Source: Bacteroidetes bacterium UBA4414 (GTDB lineage Bacteria; Bacteroidota; Bacteroidia; Chitinophagales; Chitinophagaceae). Taken from it: a DNA stretch of 29,262 nucleotides. The stretch spans positions 1-29,262 of the forward strand of contig DGQM01000003.1 in the NCBI GenBank assembly GCA_002389765.1, in the 5' to 3' direction. Below are positions 14,574 through 22,347 of this stretch, one piece after another (the first letter of the stretch is position 1; each line of letters starts with the position of its first letter). The position numbers were made by a program, and so were the translations under genes. The notes beneath the pieces were generated by a model. The model saw only the letters and a program-made list of their open reading frames with translations. It ran no database searches and was not told the DNA's origin.

Positions 14574-15203
14574 ATGAAAAACTTATTTGTATTGGCTTTA
14601 GCCACGTTACTTTCTATCAATGTTTTTGCACAAAAGAAAGAAGATGTATTTAATGCAGATGTGCCTGTTACATGGTTAGGGCTCGATTTCTCTCAATTGA
14701 AATTTATTGGTGATGCCACCCAATGGCAGGATGCGGGAGAAATAACTAATAGCCAAATGCGCGATAAGTATTTTCCATCTTGGAATAGCCTGTTTGTTAA
14801 TGAAAAAGACAGATACAAAGTTGCTGATGCCATCAGGCGTACTGAAGTGAAGTATGCCATTGATGTAACTGAAAAAGCCAATAACAGCCTGAAGGGTAAT
14901 TTCTTTGAAAGTGATGCTAATAAATATCAGTTGTTGGATGAACAAAAAGTGGCTTCGCTTGTTAAAAAATATGACTTTAAGGGTAACACAGGTATTGGCT
15001 TGCTGTTCTTTGTTGAAGGCATGAGTAAAGGCAGAGAGATGGCGTCAATGTGGGTTACTTTCGTTGATATGAAGTCTAAAACTGTATTGTTTACAAAACG
15101 TGTAGAGGGTAAGTCGGGAGGTTTTGGTTTCCGTAACTATTGGGCTAAACCTTTTGTGAACGTGATAAAAGAGATAAAGTCTGATTGGAAAGACTGGCAA
15201 TAA
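14574..15203 (+). CDS. Exported protein of unknown function within the acyl-carrier cassette
   Basis: 209 aa. It has a signal peptide at 1-19 (LFVLALATLLSINVFAQ), then a soluble domain with no transmembrane segment. Notable stretches are PVTWLGLDFSQLKFIGDA near 31-48, the DKYFPSWNSLF region, DFKGNTGIGLLFFVEGMSK near 133-151, a strand pair ASMWVTFVDMKSKTVLFTKRVEG, and a C-terminal GFGFRNYWAKPFVNVIKEIK. I do not recognise the family. It lies 12 bases after the dehydratase gene and just before the thioesterase, so it is probably co-transcribed. By position it could carry or receive a lipid in the periplasm, but no LolA-like signature is evident. Confidence 0.75.
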   Translation: MKNLFVLALATLLSINVFAQKKEDVFNADVPVTWLGLDFSQLKFIGDATQWQDAGEITNSQMRDKYFPSWNSLFVNEKDRYKVADAIRRTEVKYAIDVTEKANNSLKGNFFESDANKYQLLDEQKVASLVKKYDFKGNTGIGLLFFVEGMSKGREMASMWVTFVDMKSKTVLFTKRVEGKSGGFGFRNYWAKPFVNVIKEIKSDWKDWQ

Positions 15204-15220
15204 ATAAGATAATCACCCCC

Positions 15221-15646
15221 TTGAAAAATACACTAACACACATTACCGAACTTGAAGTGAAATTCAGCGAGGCAGACCCTTTGGGTATTGTCTGGCATGG
15301 ACATTTTATACGTTATTTTGAAGATGGACGCGAAGCTTTTGGTAATGCTTATGGCTTAAAATACCTGGATTTTTATCGTAGTGATATTGTAGTTCCTCTC
15401 ATAAAAATTGATTGTAACTACAAGCGCATACTACGTTATGGACATAAAATACGTCTCGAAACTACTTACGAAGACTGTGCTGCGGCTAAGTTGTTGTTTC
15501 ACTACAGTATCTACGACGCTGAGACAAACGAACAGGTGGCTACAGGTAGCTCTATGCAGGTTTTTATGCATCGTGACAGCTTGGAGTTGATGTGGACATT
15601 GCCGCAATTTATGATTGACTGGAAAGAAAAATGGCTTGCTGACTAA
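15221..15646 (+). CDS. 4HBT-family acyl thioesterase
   Basis: 141 aa from TTG 15221; an upstream TTG at 15185 would add 12 residues and overlap the previous gene by 19 bases. No ATG precedes the conserved region. The hotdog thioesterase core begins ELEVKFSEADPLGIVWHGHFIRYFEDGREAF: the Asp of ADPLGIVWHGH corresponds to the catalytic Asp of 4-hydroxybenzoyl-CoA-type thioesterases. Such enzymes release acyl groups from CoA or ACP. Thioesterases of this kind occur in flexirubin and aryl-polyene clusters. Its stop codon is immediately followed by the ketosynthase ATG, so the two are coupled. Confidence 0.85.
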   Translation: MKNTLTHITELEVKFSEADPLGIVWHGHFIRYFEDGREAFGNAYGLKYLDFYRSDIVVPLIKIDCNYKRILRYGHKIRLETTYEDCAAAKLLFHYSIYDAETNEQVATGSSMQVFMHRDSLELMWTLPQFMIDWKEKWLAD

Positions 15647-16780
15647 ATGCTACCCGTATACGCAATAGCTACAAATACTACATCTTCAATTGGGATTGAC
15701 GTAAAATCTCATTGGGATGCCGTTTTGCAAGGTAAGAGCGGTATTATGCTACACGATGATGCGTCATTGAGCACTGCTCCGTTTTGGGGGGCTAAAATTG
15801 ATGCGTCCAAGTGGCAGTACATACAGTCACAAACAAGAACATCCGTTACTATATCGCCATTTGAACAGCTTGCCATATTCGCTGGTAAGCAAGCATTAAA
15901 CGCTTGCAATCAAGACCTAAATGCCGAAGATACATTGGTAGTGTTATCTACTACTAAAGGTAATATTGAATGGTTGGGCATGTATGATGATGAACGATTG
16001 TCTTTGTATAAAAGCGCAGACATCATTGCAGAGGCTTTAGGTATGAATGTCAATAAGCCTGTCGTAGTATCTCATGCGTGTGTATCTGGTGTGCTTGCAC
16101 TGGTATATGCTATGCGCAGGTTGCAGCAGGGTACACACAAACATGCTATTGTTATTGGTTGCGACAGGTTTTCGAGGTTTGTGTTAAGTGGCTTTCAATC
16201 TTTTCAGGCTGTTGCAGATGAGGCTTGTAAGCCTTTTGATGCAAGCCGTAAAGGCATCAACCTTGGTGAGTGTGGTGCGGCTATAGTACTTACAACACAA
16301 CCCGATTTTGGTGCATTGGCAAGATTGTATGCAGGTGGTAGCTCAAACGATGCAAATCATATTTCAGGCCCTTCGAGAACAGGCGAAGAACTTGCGCTTG
16401 CTATTAATACAGCTTTGCAACAAGCGGGTATAAGTGCAGCAGATATAGATATGGTATCTGCCCATGGTACTGCAACGCTTTATAATGATGAAATGGAAGC
16501 TAAGGCTTTCAATTTATGCGGTCTTCAGCAAACACCAGTACATAGTTTTAAAGGATATACCGGACATACACTTGGTGCAGCAGGTGTGCTGGAAAGTGTT
16601 ATGATAATAGAAAGCCTTCAACGAGGTCAGTTAATACCATCTCTGGGATTCAGTGAGTTGGGCGTGCCTGTACCACTCAATGTAACAACGGACGCACAGC
16701 ATGCAGATATACAATACGTGCTCAAAACCGCGTCAGGTTTTGGTGGGTGTAATGCTACTGCTGTTTGGGGTAGGGTATAG
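15647..16780 (+). CDS. Beta-ketoacyl-ACP synthase (KAS I/II type)
   Basis: 377 aa, a little shorter than FabF (about 410). The catalytic triad is complete: Cys145 in SHACVSGVLAL, His273 in SAHGTATLYND, and His307 in GYTGHTLGAAG. The Cys makes this a true condensing enzyme rather than a chain-length-factor partner. KAS enzymes elongate acyl-ACP with malonyl-ACP. Its place at the end of the ACP, acyltransferase, dehydratase and thioesterase series, touching the thioesterase stop, indicates a dedicated pathway. No second KAS or ketoreductase follows, and the next gene is convergent two bases away, so it is the last gene of the operon. Confidence 0.92.
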   Translation: MLPVYAIATNTTSSIGIDVKSHWDAVLQGKSGIMLHDDASLSTAPFWGAKIDASKWQYIQSQTRTSVTISPFEQLAIFAGKQALNACNQDLNAEDTLVVLSTTKGNIEWLGMYDDERLSLYKSADIIAEALGMNVNKPVVVSHACVSGVLALVYAMRRLQQGTHKHAIVIGCDRFSRFVLSGFQSFQAVADEACKPFDASRKGINLGECGAAIVLTTQPDFGALARLYAGGSSNDANHISGPSRTGEELALAINTALQQAGISAADIDMVSAHGTATLYNDEMEAKAFNLCGLQQTPVHSFKGYTGHTLGAAGVLESVMIIESLQRGQLIPSLGFSELGVPVPLNVTTDAQHADIQYVLKTASGFGGCNATAVWGRV

Positions 16781-16782
16781 TA

Positions 16783-17967
16783 CTACTTGTTTAAAGCATT
16801 CACAGCTATCCAGCTGAACAAGCCAATACCTGTTTCCATCGCTTTCTCGTCAATGTCAAATTTTGCATTGTGTACCGGTGCGGTAAACTTTTCATTGTTT
16901 AGGTTAGTACCTATCCTGAAGAAGCAACCTGGTATTTGTTGTACATAGAAGCTGAAATCTTCAGCAGCCATACGCATATCTAACGTGTGTACGTTTTCGC
17001 CACCTATATAATCTCTTGCCCAGTCTTCTGCAAATGTCGTCAGTGTAGGGTCATTGTACAGGGCAGGGTAGCCTTTAGGTATTTCTACAGTTGCTTTAGC
17101 ACCGTATGCCTCGCATGTATGATGTATGACGTCTTCAATCCACTTGTGTGCTTCGTAACGCCATTTCTCATCCATAGTACGTAGTGTGCCCAACATCTCT
17201 ACCTTATCTGGTATTACGTTGGTTGCAAAGCCACCGGCTATTTTGCCAAAGGTAAGTACAGTAGGTATCAGTGGATTGGCTTTGCGTGCTACTACTTGTT
17301 GCAATGCTGCAATAACCTGTGCCGCAGTTGTAATAGGATCTACTGTTTGGTGTGGTAGTGCTGCGTGTCCGCCTTTACCTTCTATTGTTATGTATATTTC
17401 ATCTGCACTTGCCATGTATTTACCTGCACGGAAACCTGCTGTGCCACTTGGTAGATGTGGATACACGTGTAATGCATAGATTGCTTCAGGCGTAGGGTTT
17501 TCTAATACACCTGAAGCAATCAATAGGCTTGCGCCACCGGGATGTTTCTCTTCACCTTGCTGGAATATCAGTTTTACGGTACCCTCAAATTCATCTTTCA
17601 ACTCACTGAGGATGCGTGCAGTGCCCAGCAGGCAACTACTATGCACATCATGCCCGCAAGCATGCATTACACCGTCGTTTTTTGAGCGATAGCTGGTTTC
17701 ATTTGCCTCGTGTATTGGCAAGGCATCCATATCTGCTCGTAGGGCAATACAACGTTTATCCGGGTTCTTGCCCTTGATGAGTGCAACTACACCTGTACCT
17801 GCAACACCTGTTTGGTGCTCAATGCCCCATGATGTCAGCTTCTCTGAAATGAATGCAGATGTTTTGTATTCCTCAAAAGATAATTCAGGATTGGAGTGTA
17901 TATGATGGCGTATTTCCTGTACTTCAGGGTAATACTTAGCTGCTTTTTCACGAATCTGATTAATCAT
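16783..17967 (-). CDS. M20-family amidohydrolase (N-acyl-amino-acid/hippurate hydrolase type)
   Basis: 394 aa, the usual length. It shows the M20D metal-site motifs: ALRADMDALPI (75-85), MHACGHDVHSS (101-111, with Cys104 and His106 as expected ligands), FQQGEEKHPGG (135-145, with the tandem Glu), ALHVYPHLPSG, and a C-terminal MRMAAEDFSFYVQQIPGCFFRIG, followed by HNAKFDIDE. The central dimerisation domain is evident (GKGGHAALPHQTVDPI). These enzymes hydrolyse amide bonds of N-acylated amino acids in the cytoplasm; the substrate is unknown. It overlaps the SPOR gene by eight bases and is the last gene of the icd run. Confidence 0.93.
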   Translation of the reverse strand: MINQIREKAAKYYPEVQEIRHHIHSNPELSFEEYKTSAFISEKLTSWGIEHQTGVAGTGVVALIKGKNPDKRCIALRADMDALPIHEANETSYRSKNDGVMHACGHDVHSSCLLGTARILSELKDEFEGTVKLIFQQGEEKHPGGASLLIASGVLENPTPEAIYALHVYPHLPSGTAGFRAGKYMASADEIYITIEGKGGHAALPHQTVDPITTAAQVIAALQQVVARKANPLIPTVLTFGKIAGGFATNVIPDKVEMLGTLRTMDEKWRYEAHKWIEDVIHHTCEAYGAKATVEIPKGYPALYNDPTLTTFAEDWARDYIGGENVHTLDMRMAAEDFSFYVQQIPGCFFRIGTNLNNEKFTAPVHNAKFDIDEKAMETGIGLFSWIAVNALNK

Positions 17968-18418
17968 CGTTCATTGTATTTATTACAATAATATCGGGTA
18001 CTATCATGCAAGGGTTGTAAATCCCTGTCAGTTCATCATATACTTTCTGTGCTTCTGCTCGTGTACGGAAGTCGCCCACCTTTACACGAAACTGAGGCTG
18101 TACGTAGCTGAGGTAGGTACGCACCTGTGGGTATCTGCGAATGAAATCTACTCTTACCTGATTGGCTTTGATGCGGTCGTTACCATTGTATATCTGCACT
18201 CTGAAACCATGCCCTGAACGGATAACACCTAACTGTACGTTACGGTATTTTTTTACAACTACATCCAGCCTTGGGTCTGCATGTAGTGTTACGCCTGTAG
18301 ATACTGCTGCAGTATCATCATCGTCAATGGCTTTTTCATCAACCAACACTTGAGCATTGGCAATGCTGTAGTTAAAACAAAAGGTAAAAAATAAGATATA
18401 GTAGAAAATCGCTCTCAT
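17960..18418 (-). CDS. Exported SPOR-domain protein
   Basis: 152 aa. It has a signal peptide at 1-22 (FTFCFNYSIANAQ), a short acidic linker (DEKAIDDDDTAAVST), then a SPOR-like domain at about 56-140. That domain shows GVIRSGHGFRVQIYNGNDR as the first strand, a helix with RVDFIRRYPQV, then PQFRVKVGDFRTRAEAQKVYDEL. SPOR domains bind glycan strands stripped of stem peptides, often at division sites. The function here is probably envelope-related. It sits 13 bases after deoC and overlaps the amidohydrolase by eight bases, an unexpected pairing with metabolic genes. Confidence 0.85.
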   Translation of the reverse strand: MRAIFYYILFFTFCFNYSIANAQVLVDEKAIDDDDTAAVSTGVTLHADPRLDVVVKKYRNVQLGVIRSGHGFRVQIYNGNDRIKANQVRVDFIRRYPQVRTYLSYVQPQFRVKVGDFRTRAEAQKVYDELTGIYNPCMIVPDIIVINTMNDD

Positions 18419-18431
18419 TCAGTGCGCTAAT

Positions 18432-19094
18432 CTACAACGGTTTATCCTCTTTTACTATAGCCACGCTTGCAGAACATCCTAAACGGGTAGCCCCTGCGGC
18501 AATCAGTTCATTGGCAAAAGCAGCGGTTTTAATGCCACCGGATGCCTTAATGCCCATGTCGGCAGGGGTATTTTGTTTTATCAGTTGCACCGCATGTACT
18601 GTAGCACCTGTATCAGAAAAGCCTGTAGAAGTCTTAATGAAATCTACACCAAGCGGAGCGTAAGATCTGCAACTATGTATTATTTCTGCATCTGTAAGGC
18701 TACCGGTTTCCAGGATTACTTTTATTAAGCAGCCATGTTTGCGAGCCAGTTTCGTACAAGCCTCAACTTCAGCCACTGCATACTCCCAATTGCCATTTTT
18801 AATAGCAGCCATATTATGTACTAGGTCTATTTCTTTTGCACCATGTAATATAGCATTTTCAATTTCAGCCAGCTTTGCAGGCAAACTGCTATAGCCAAAT
18901 GGAAAGCCTACCACTGTGGCAATACTTACATCTGTACCTGCCAATATTTTTTGCGCAAGCCCTACATATACAGGTGGTATGCAAACAGCCTTAAAATTGT
19001 AGGTAATTGCTTCATTGCACAAAACCACTACGTCCTGAACGGTTGTAGTGGCTTTGAGAATAGTATGATCTATATACTTTGCTAAATTCTGCAT
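18432..19094 (-). CDS. deoC: Deoxyribose-phosphate aldolase
   Basis: 220 aa, typical of bacterial DeoC. The Schiff-base lysine is Lys154 in VDFIKTSTGFS. The second active-site lysine is Lys183 in GIKASGGIKT, and the Asp in EIDLVHNM (Asp90) fits the proton-relay position. The enzyme cleaves 2-deoxyribose-5-phosphate to glyceraldehyde-3-phosphate and acetaldehyde in deoxynucleoside catabolism. Its ATG overlaps the icd stop by one base (TGATG), so the two are translationally coupled. No deoA or deoD neighbour is present. Confidence 0.95.
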   Translation of the reverse strand: MQNLAKYIDHTILKATTTVQDVVVLCNEAITYNFKAVCIPPVYVGLAQKILAGTDVSIATVVGFPFGYSSLPAKLAEIENAILHGAKEIDLVHNMAAIKNGNWEYAVAEVEACTKLARKHGCLIKVILETGSLTDAEIIHSCRSYAPLGVDFIKTSTGFSDTGATVHAVQLIKQNTPADMGIKASGGIKTAAFANELIAAGATRLGCSASVAIVKEDKPL

Positions 19095-20365
19095 CAGAGA
19101 TTTTTAATGATTTCCAGTGCAAATTCGCTTGTTTTCAACAAAGTTGCATCGTGCATCAGGTTGTAAAAGTCTATTGTAACACGTTTGCGTTTGATAGTAT
19201 CGCTCAGCGCTTTTGTTATACTGTCTGCAGCTTCTTTCCAACCCATATATTCCAGCATCATTACACCACTCAGCAATAATGAAGACGGATTCATTGTGTC
19301 TGTATTTGCAAAGCGCGGTGCAGTGCCATGTGTAGCTTCAAACACTGCATGCCCTGTCAGGTAGTTGATGTTTGCACCCGGTGCAATACCAATACCGCCT
19401 ACTGCAGCTGCCAATGCATCTGAAATGTAATCACCATTCAGGTTCAGTGTAGCTACAACAGAGTAGTCTTGCGGAGCTAATAGTATTTGTTGCAGGAAGT
19501 TGTCTGCAATAACGTCGTTGATAATCAGCTTGCCATTTGCTTTAGCCAACTTCAACTCGTTGTTGGCAGCTTCTTCACCTTGTTCTTTTTTAGTTCTTTC
19601 CCACTGTTCCCAAGTATACACTTTATCACCAAACTCGCGTTCTGCCAGTTCGTATCCCCAGTTCTTAAAGCCACCTTCTGTGAACTTCATGATGTTTCCT
19701 TTGTGAACCAATGATACAGTAGGGCGGCGGTTTTCCAACGCATATTTTATTGCAGATCGAACCAGTCTCTCGCTACCTTCTTTAGATACAGGTTTGATAC
19801 CGAATGAAGTGGTTTCAGGAAAGCGTATTTTCTTGCCAGCACCCATTTCATTGGTCAGGAAGTCGAGCATTTTTTGTGCTTCAGGTGTACCTGTTTTGAA
19901 TTCTATACCTGCGTAGATGTCTTCAGTGTTTTCACGGAAGATAACCATGTCAACCTTTTCAGGATGACGAACAGGTGAAGGAACACCCTGAAACCATTGT
20001 ACAGGACGCAGACAAACGTATAGGTCCAACTCCTGACGCATAGCAACGTTCAGTGAACGTATGCCACCGCCTACAGGTGTAGTCAAAGGCCCTTTTATAG
20101 AAACGATGTATTCTTTCGCAATATCCAATGTTTCAACCGGCAACCATTCTCCTGTTTGGTTGAATGCTTTTTCGCCAGCCAGCATTTCTGTCCATTCTAT
20201 TTTGCGTTTTCCGCCATAGGCTTTTTCAACAGCAGCATCTATTACTTTTCTGCTTGCGCCCCACACGTCAGGTCCTATACCATCACCTTCTATAAACGGA
20301 ATAATAGGATTTTCAGGAACATTCAGTTGGCCATTAGAGCCCATTGTTATTTTCTGCGGAGTCAT
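19094..20365 (-). CDS. icd: Isocitrate dehydrogenase (E. coli Icd type)
   Basis: 423 aa from the ATG at 20365. A longer frame from 20410 exists, but MTPQKITMGSNGQLNVP is the natural start, because the first conserved block (IPFIEGDGIGPDVW) then lies at the usual distance. The substrate loop GIRSLNVAMRQELDLYVCLRPVQ contains the Ser equivalent to E. coli Ser113. It catalyses oxidative decarboxylation of isocitrate in the TCA cycle. The four classic NADP-discriminating residues of E. coli Icd are all replaced, so cofactor preference is uncertain. It is the first gene of the run with deoC. Confidence 0.93.
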   Translation of the reverse strand: MTPQKITMGSNGQLNVPENPIIPFIEGDGIGPDVWGASRKVIDAAVEKAYGGKRKIEWTEMLAGEKAFNQTGEWLPVETLDIAKEYIVSIKGPLTTPVGGGIRSLNVAMRQELDLYVCLRPVQWFQGVPSPVRHPEKVDMVIFRENTEDIYAGIEFKTGTPEAQKMLDFLTNEMGAGKKIRFPETTSFGIKPVSKEGSERLVRSAIKYALENRRPTVSLVHKGNIMKFTEGGFKNWGYELAEREFGDKVYTWEQWERTKKEQGEEAANNELKLAKANGKLIINDVIADNFLQQILLAPQDYSVVATLNLNGDYISDALAAAVGGIGIAPGANINYLTGHAVFEATHGTAPRFANTDTMNPSSLLLSGVMMLEYMGWKEAADSITKALSDTIKRKRVTIDFYNLMHDATLLKTSEFALEIIKNL

Positions 20366-20396
20366 CGTTATCTGTTTTTTGGTATTGTGACGCGCG

Positions 20397-20404
20397 CGAA
20401 GATA
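20397..20404 (-). promoter_or_regulatory. Candidate -7 element for icd
   Basis: The minus strand reads TATCTTCG, one mismatch to TAnnTTTG, 31 bases before the icd ATG at 20365. It would give icd a promoter separate from the histidine-kinase gene, whose stop is 58 bases upstream. Confidence 0.3.
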
Positions 20405-20462
20405 AACCAAAACGGGTATATTAGAATCCTAAATTCGGCTAAAATGGTATAGATTATATTCT

Positions 20463-21521
20463 TTATTCTTTGCCTTTATCCAAAGAGAAACCAAATGAAG
20501 AGCCAACACCCAAGGTACTGCGTACTGTTACAGATTGATTGTGAGCCTCAATGATGTGTTTGACAATTGCCAAACCCAGCCCCGTGCCTCCGATTTCGCG
20601 GCTGCGGCTACGGTCTGCACGATAGAAACGTTCAAATATACGTGGCAGGTGTTCTTCAGCTATACCGGGGCCATCGTCAGATATTTCTGTATATATATGA
20701 TTGTCGTCAACCTCGTAGAAACCTGCAGTAATAGTGCCATCCTCGTTGCCATATTTTATGGCATTTTCAACAAGGTTTACAAGTACCTGCTTAATCTTTG
20801 GTTTATCAGCATATACCTCAAGTGGTCGTTCCGTGCCTTTTTTTATTAGCAGTTCTATGTTCTTAGTCTTAGCCTTTAGCGATAATTCTTCGTACACGTC
20901 TTTTACAAGATCTTGAATTACAAACGACTCTTGTATAATAGGTATTCTGCCTGATTCCAGTTTCGATATTTCGTCTAAGTCGTCCAGCAGTTGCACAAGG
21001 CGATCAATGCCTTTGTTGGCATTGCTAAGGAACTTACGGTTTACGTTCTGATCGTCAAGTGCACCGTTAAGAAGTGTATCTACATACCCTTGGATTGTAA
21101 AAACAGGTGTGCGCAATTCATGAGCAAGGTTCATCAGGAATTCTTTTCTGAATTGCTCATTGGCACGAAGCATCTCTACCTCGTCACGTTTTTGTATTGC
21201 CCAACGTTCCACATCAGCACGTACTTCTTCAATAGACTTTTGTGGCAGTATGTTGTTGTAGAAAAACTCTTCTTTTTTAGTTGCTTTGGTTTGGTAGATG
21301 AGTTTATATATCAGCTTAATTTTTCGATATATAAAACGTTGTAGGGTATAGTGGTATATCCAATAGGTGATGATGAATGTTACCACGAACACAATCAATG
21401 TCACCTGCCACTGCGGACGCAACAAAAGGCTGAGCGACGCATTGATGACAGACATCACTGCCGCTGTAATAAAGGATAACAGCCTTGGAGAAAGATTTTT
21501 GGTATTCAGTACCGATGACAT
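20463..21521 (-). CDS. Sensor histidine kinase with minimal extracytoplasmic loop
   Basis: 352 aa. Two transmembrane helices (about 12-34 and 40-57) are joined by only about five residues (RPQWQ), leaving no periplasmic sensor domain. A cytoplasmic linker (60-125) leads to HisKA with phospho-acceptor His134 in NLAHELRTPVFTIQGY. The HATPase region has the N box NLVENAIKYG (Asn253), the G1 box SDDGPGIAEEH (281-291) and the G2 box GGTGLGLAIVKH (311-322). It is therefore a PhoR/WalK-class kinase. Its response regulator gene lies ten bases upstream on the same strand. The signal is unknown; membrane state is one option. Confidence 0.95.
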   Translation of the reverse strand: MSSVLNTKNLSPRLLSFITAAVMSVINASLSLLLRPQWQVTLIVFVVTFIITYWIYHYTLQRFIYRKIKLIYKLIYQTKATKKEEFFYNNILPQKSIEEVRADVERWAIQKRDEVEMLRANEQFRKEFLMNLAHELRTPVFTIQGYVDTLLNGALDDQNVNRKFLSNANKGIDRLVQLLDDLDEISKLESGRIPIIQESFVIQDLVKDVYEELSLKAKTKNIELLIKKGTERPLEVYADKPKIKQVLVNLVENAIKYGNEDGTITAGFYEVDDNHIYTEISDDGPGIAEEHLPRIFERFYRADRSRSREIGGTGLGLAIVKHIIEAHNQSVTVRSTLGVGSSFGFSLDKGKE

Positions 21522-21531
21522 AGTTACTAAA

Positions 21532-22218
21532 CTACACCATTTCGAATTTATAACCTACGCCTTTTACAGTAGTAATCAAGTCTATACCTATCTTCTGGCG
21601 TATTTTACGAATGTGTACATCTATAGTACGGTCGCCCACAATTACATCTGTGCCCCATACGCGTTGCAGTATCTCATTACGCAGGAATACACGACCCGGT
21701 TTTGATGCCAGCAGAGAAAGTAGTTCAAACTCTTTCTTCGCAAGGATTATTTCATTGCCTTTGTATGTAACGGTAAACTTAGTTTTGTTGATTTCCAGTT
21801 CGCCAAAGCTCAGCTTTTGGTCTTGTTCATCGTCTTTGCGGAAGCGGCGTAGTGCAGTGCGTATACGTGTTGCCAGTAGTTCAGGTTTTATTGGCTTTGC
21901 TATATAATCGTCAGCACCAACTTTCAAACCTTCAATCTCAGATTTTTCATCACTCAATGCTGTCAGGAAAATGATAGCTGTTTCCTCAAATTCCGGCATT
22001 TGCCTTAACTCCTTGATTGTCTGAATGCCATCTTTGTTTGGCATCATAATATCAAGCAGTATCAGGTCGGGGCGGAAGTCCTTAGCTTTTCTTATTGCTT
22101 CTACACCATCGCGGGCAGTTGCTGTCAGGTATCCTTTACCTTTCAGGTTGTAGCTGATAAATTCGGTTATATCCGGTTCATCATCTACTATCAGTATTTT
22201 GCCTGGTAAAACTTCCAT
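21532..22218 (-). CDS. OmpR/PhoB-family response regulator
   Basis: 228 aa from ATG 22218; a GTG at 22239 would add seven residues. The receiver domain starts KILIVDDEPDI with acidic residues 12-13, and the phospho-acceptor is Asp56 in DLILLDIMMPNKDG. The switch Thr is in IIFLTALSDE, and the conserved Lys lies in ADDYIAKPIKPE. The C-terminal winged-helix domain contains ILAKKEFELLSLLASKPGRVFLR and the recognition region VGDRTIDVHIRKIRQKIG, followed by VKGVGYKFE. It is the first gene of a two-gene operon with the kinase and would be activated by it. Confidence 0.95.
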   Translation of the reverse strand: MEVLPGKILIVDDEPDITEFISYNLKGKGYLTATARDGVEAIRKAKDFRPDLILLDIMMPNKDGIQTIKELRQMPEFEETAIIFLTALSDEKSEIEGLKVGADDYIAKPIKPELLATRIRTALRRFRKDDEQDQKLSFGELEINKTKFTVTYKGNEIILAKKEFELLSLLASKPGRVFLRNEILQRVWGTDVIVGDRTIDVHIRKIRQKIGIDLITTVKGVGYKFEMV

Positions 22219-22260
22219 ATGTTCTTCAATATCCGCCACAATATTATATCAGCTTATGTG

Positions 22261-22315
22261 AACAAAAAACAACTGCTGCATTATCAAATTGTTACCAACA
22301 GATAATGCAGCAGTT
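22261..22315 (-). terminator. Intrinsic terminator of the coiled-coil membrane protein gene
   Basis: A perfect 15-bp inverted repeat (22271-22285 with 22301-22315) around a 15-nt loop. Reading the minus strand, the stem is followed by GTTTTTTGTT. It lies 32 bases after the stop at 22348. Confidence 0.85.
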
Positions 22316-22347
22316 AAGGTACAAAATATCTACCCGTGTGTAAAGTG

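Noticed and set aside
15185..15220. Longer thioesterase start (TTG at 15185)
   Set aside because: It would overlap the previous gene by 19 bases, and the added residues (ERLAINKIITP) do not belong to the hotdog core; TTG 15221 is preferred but not proven.
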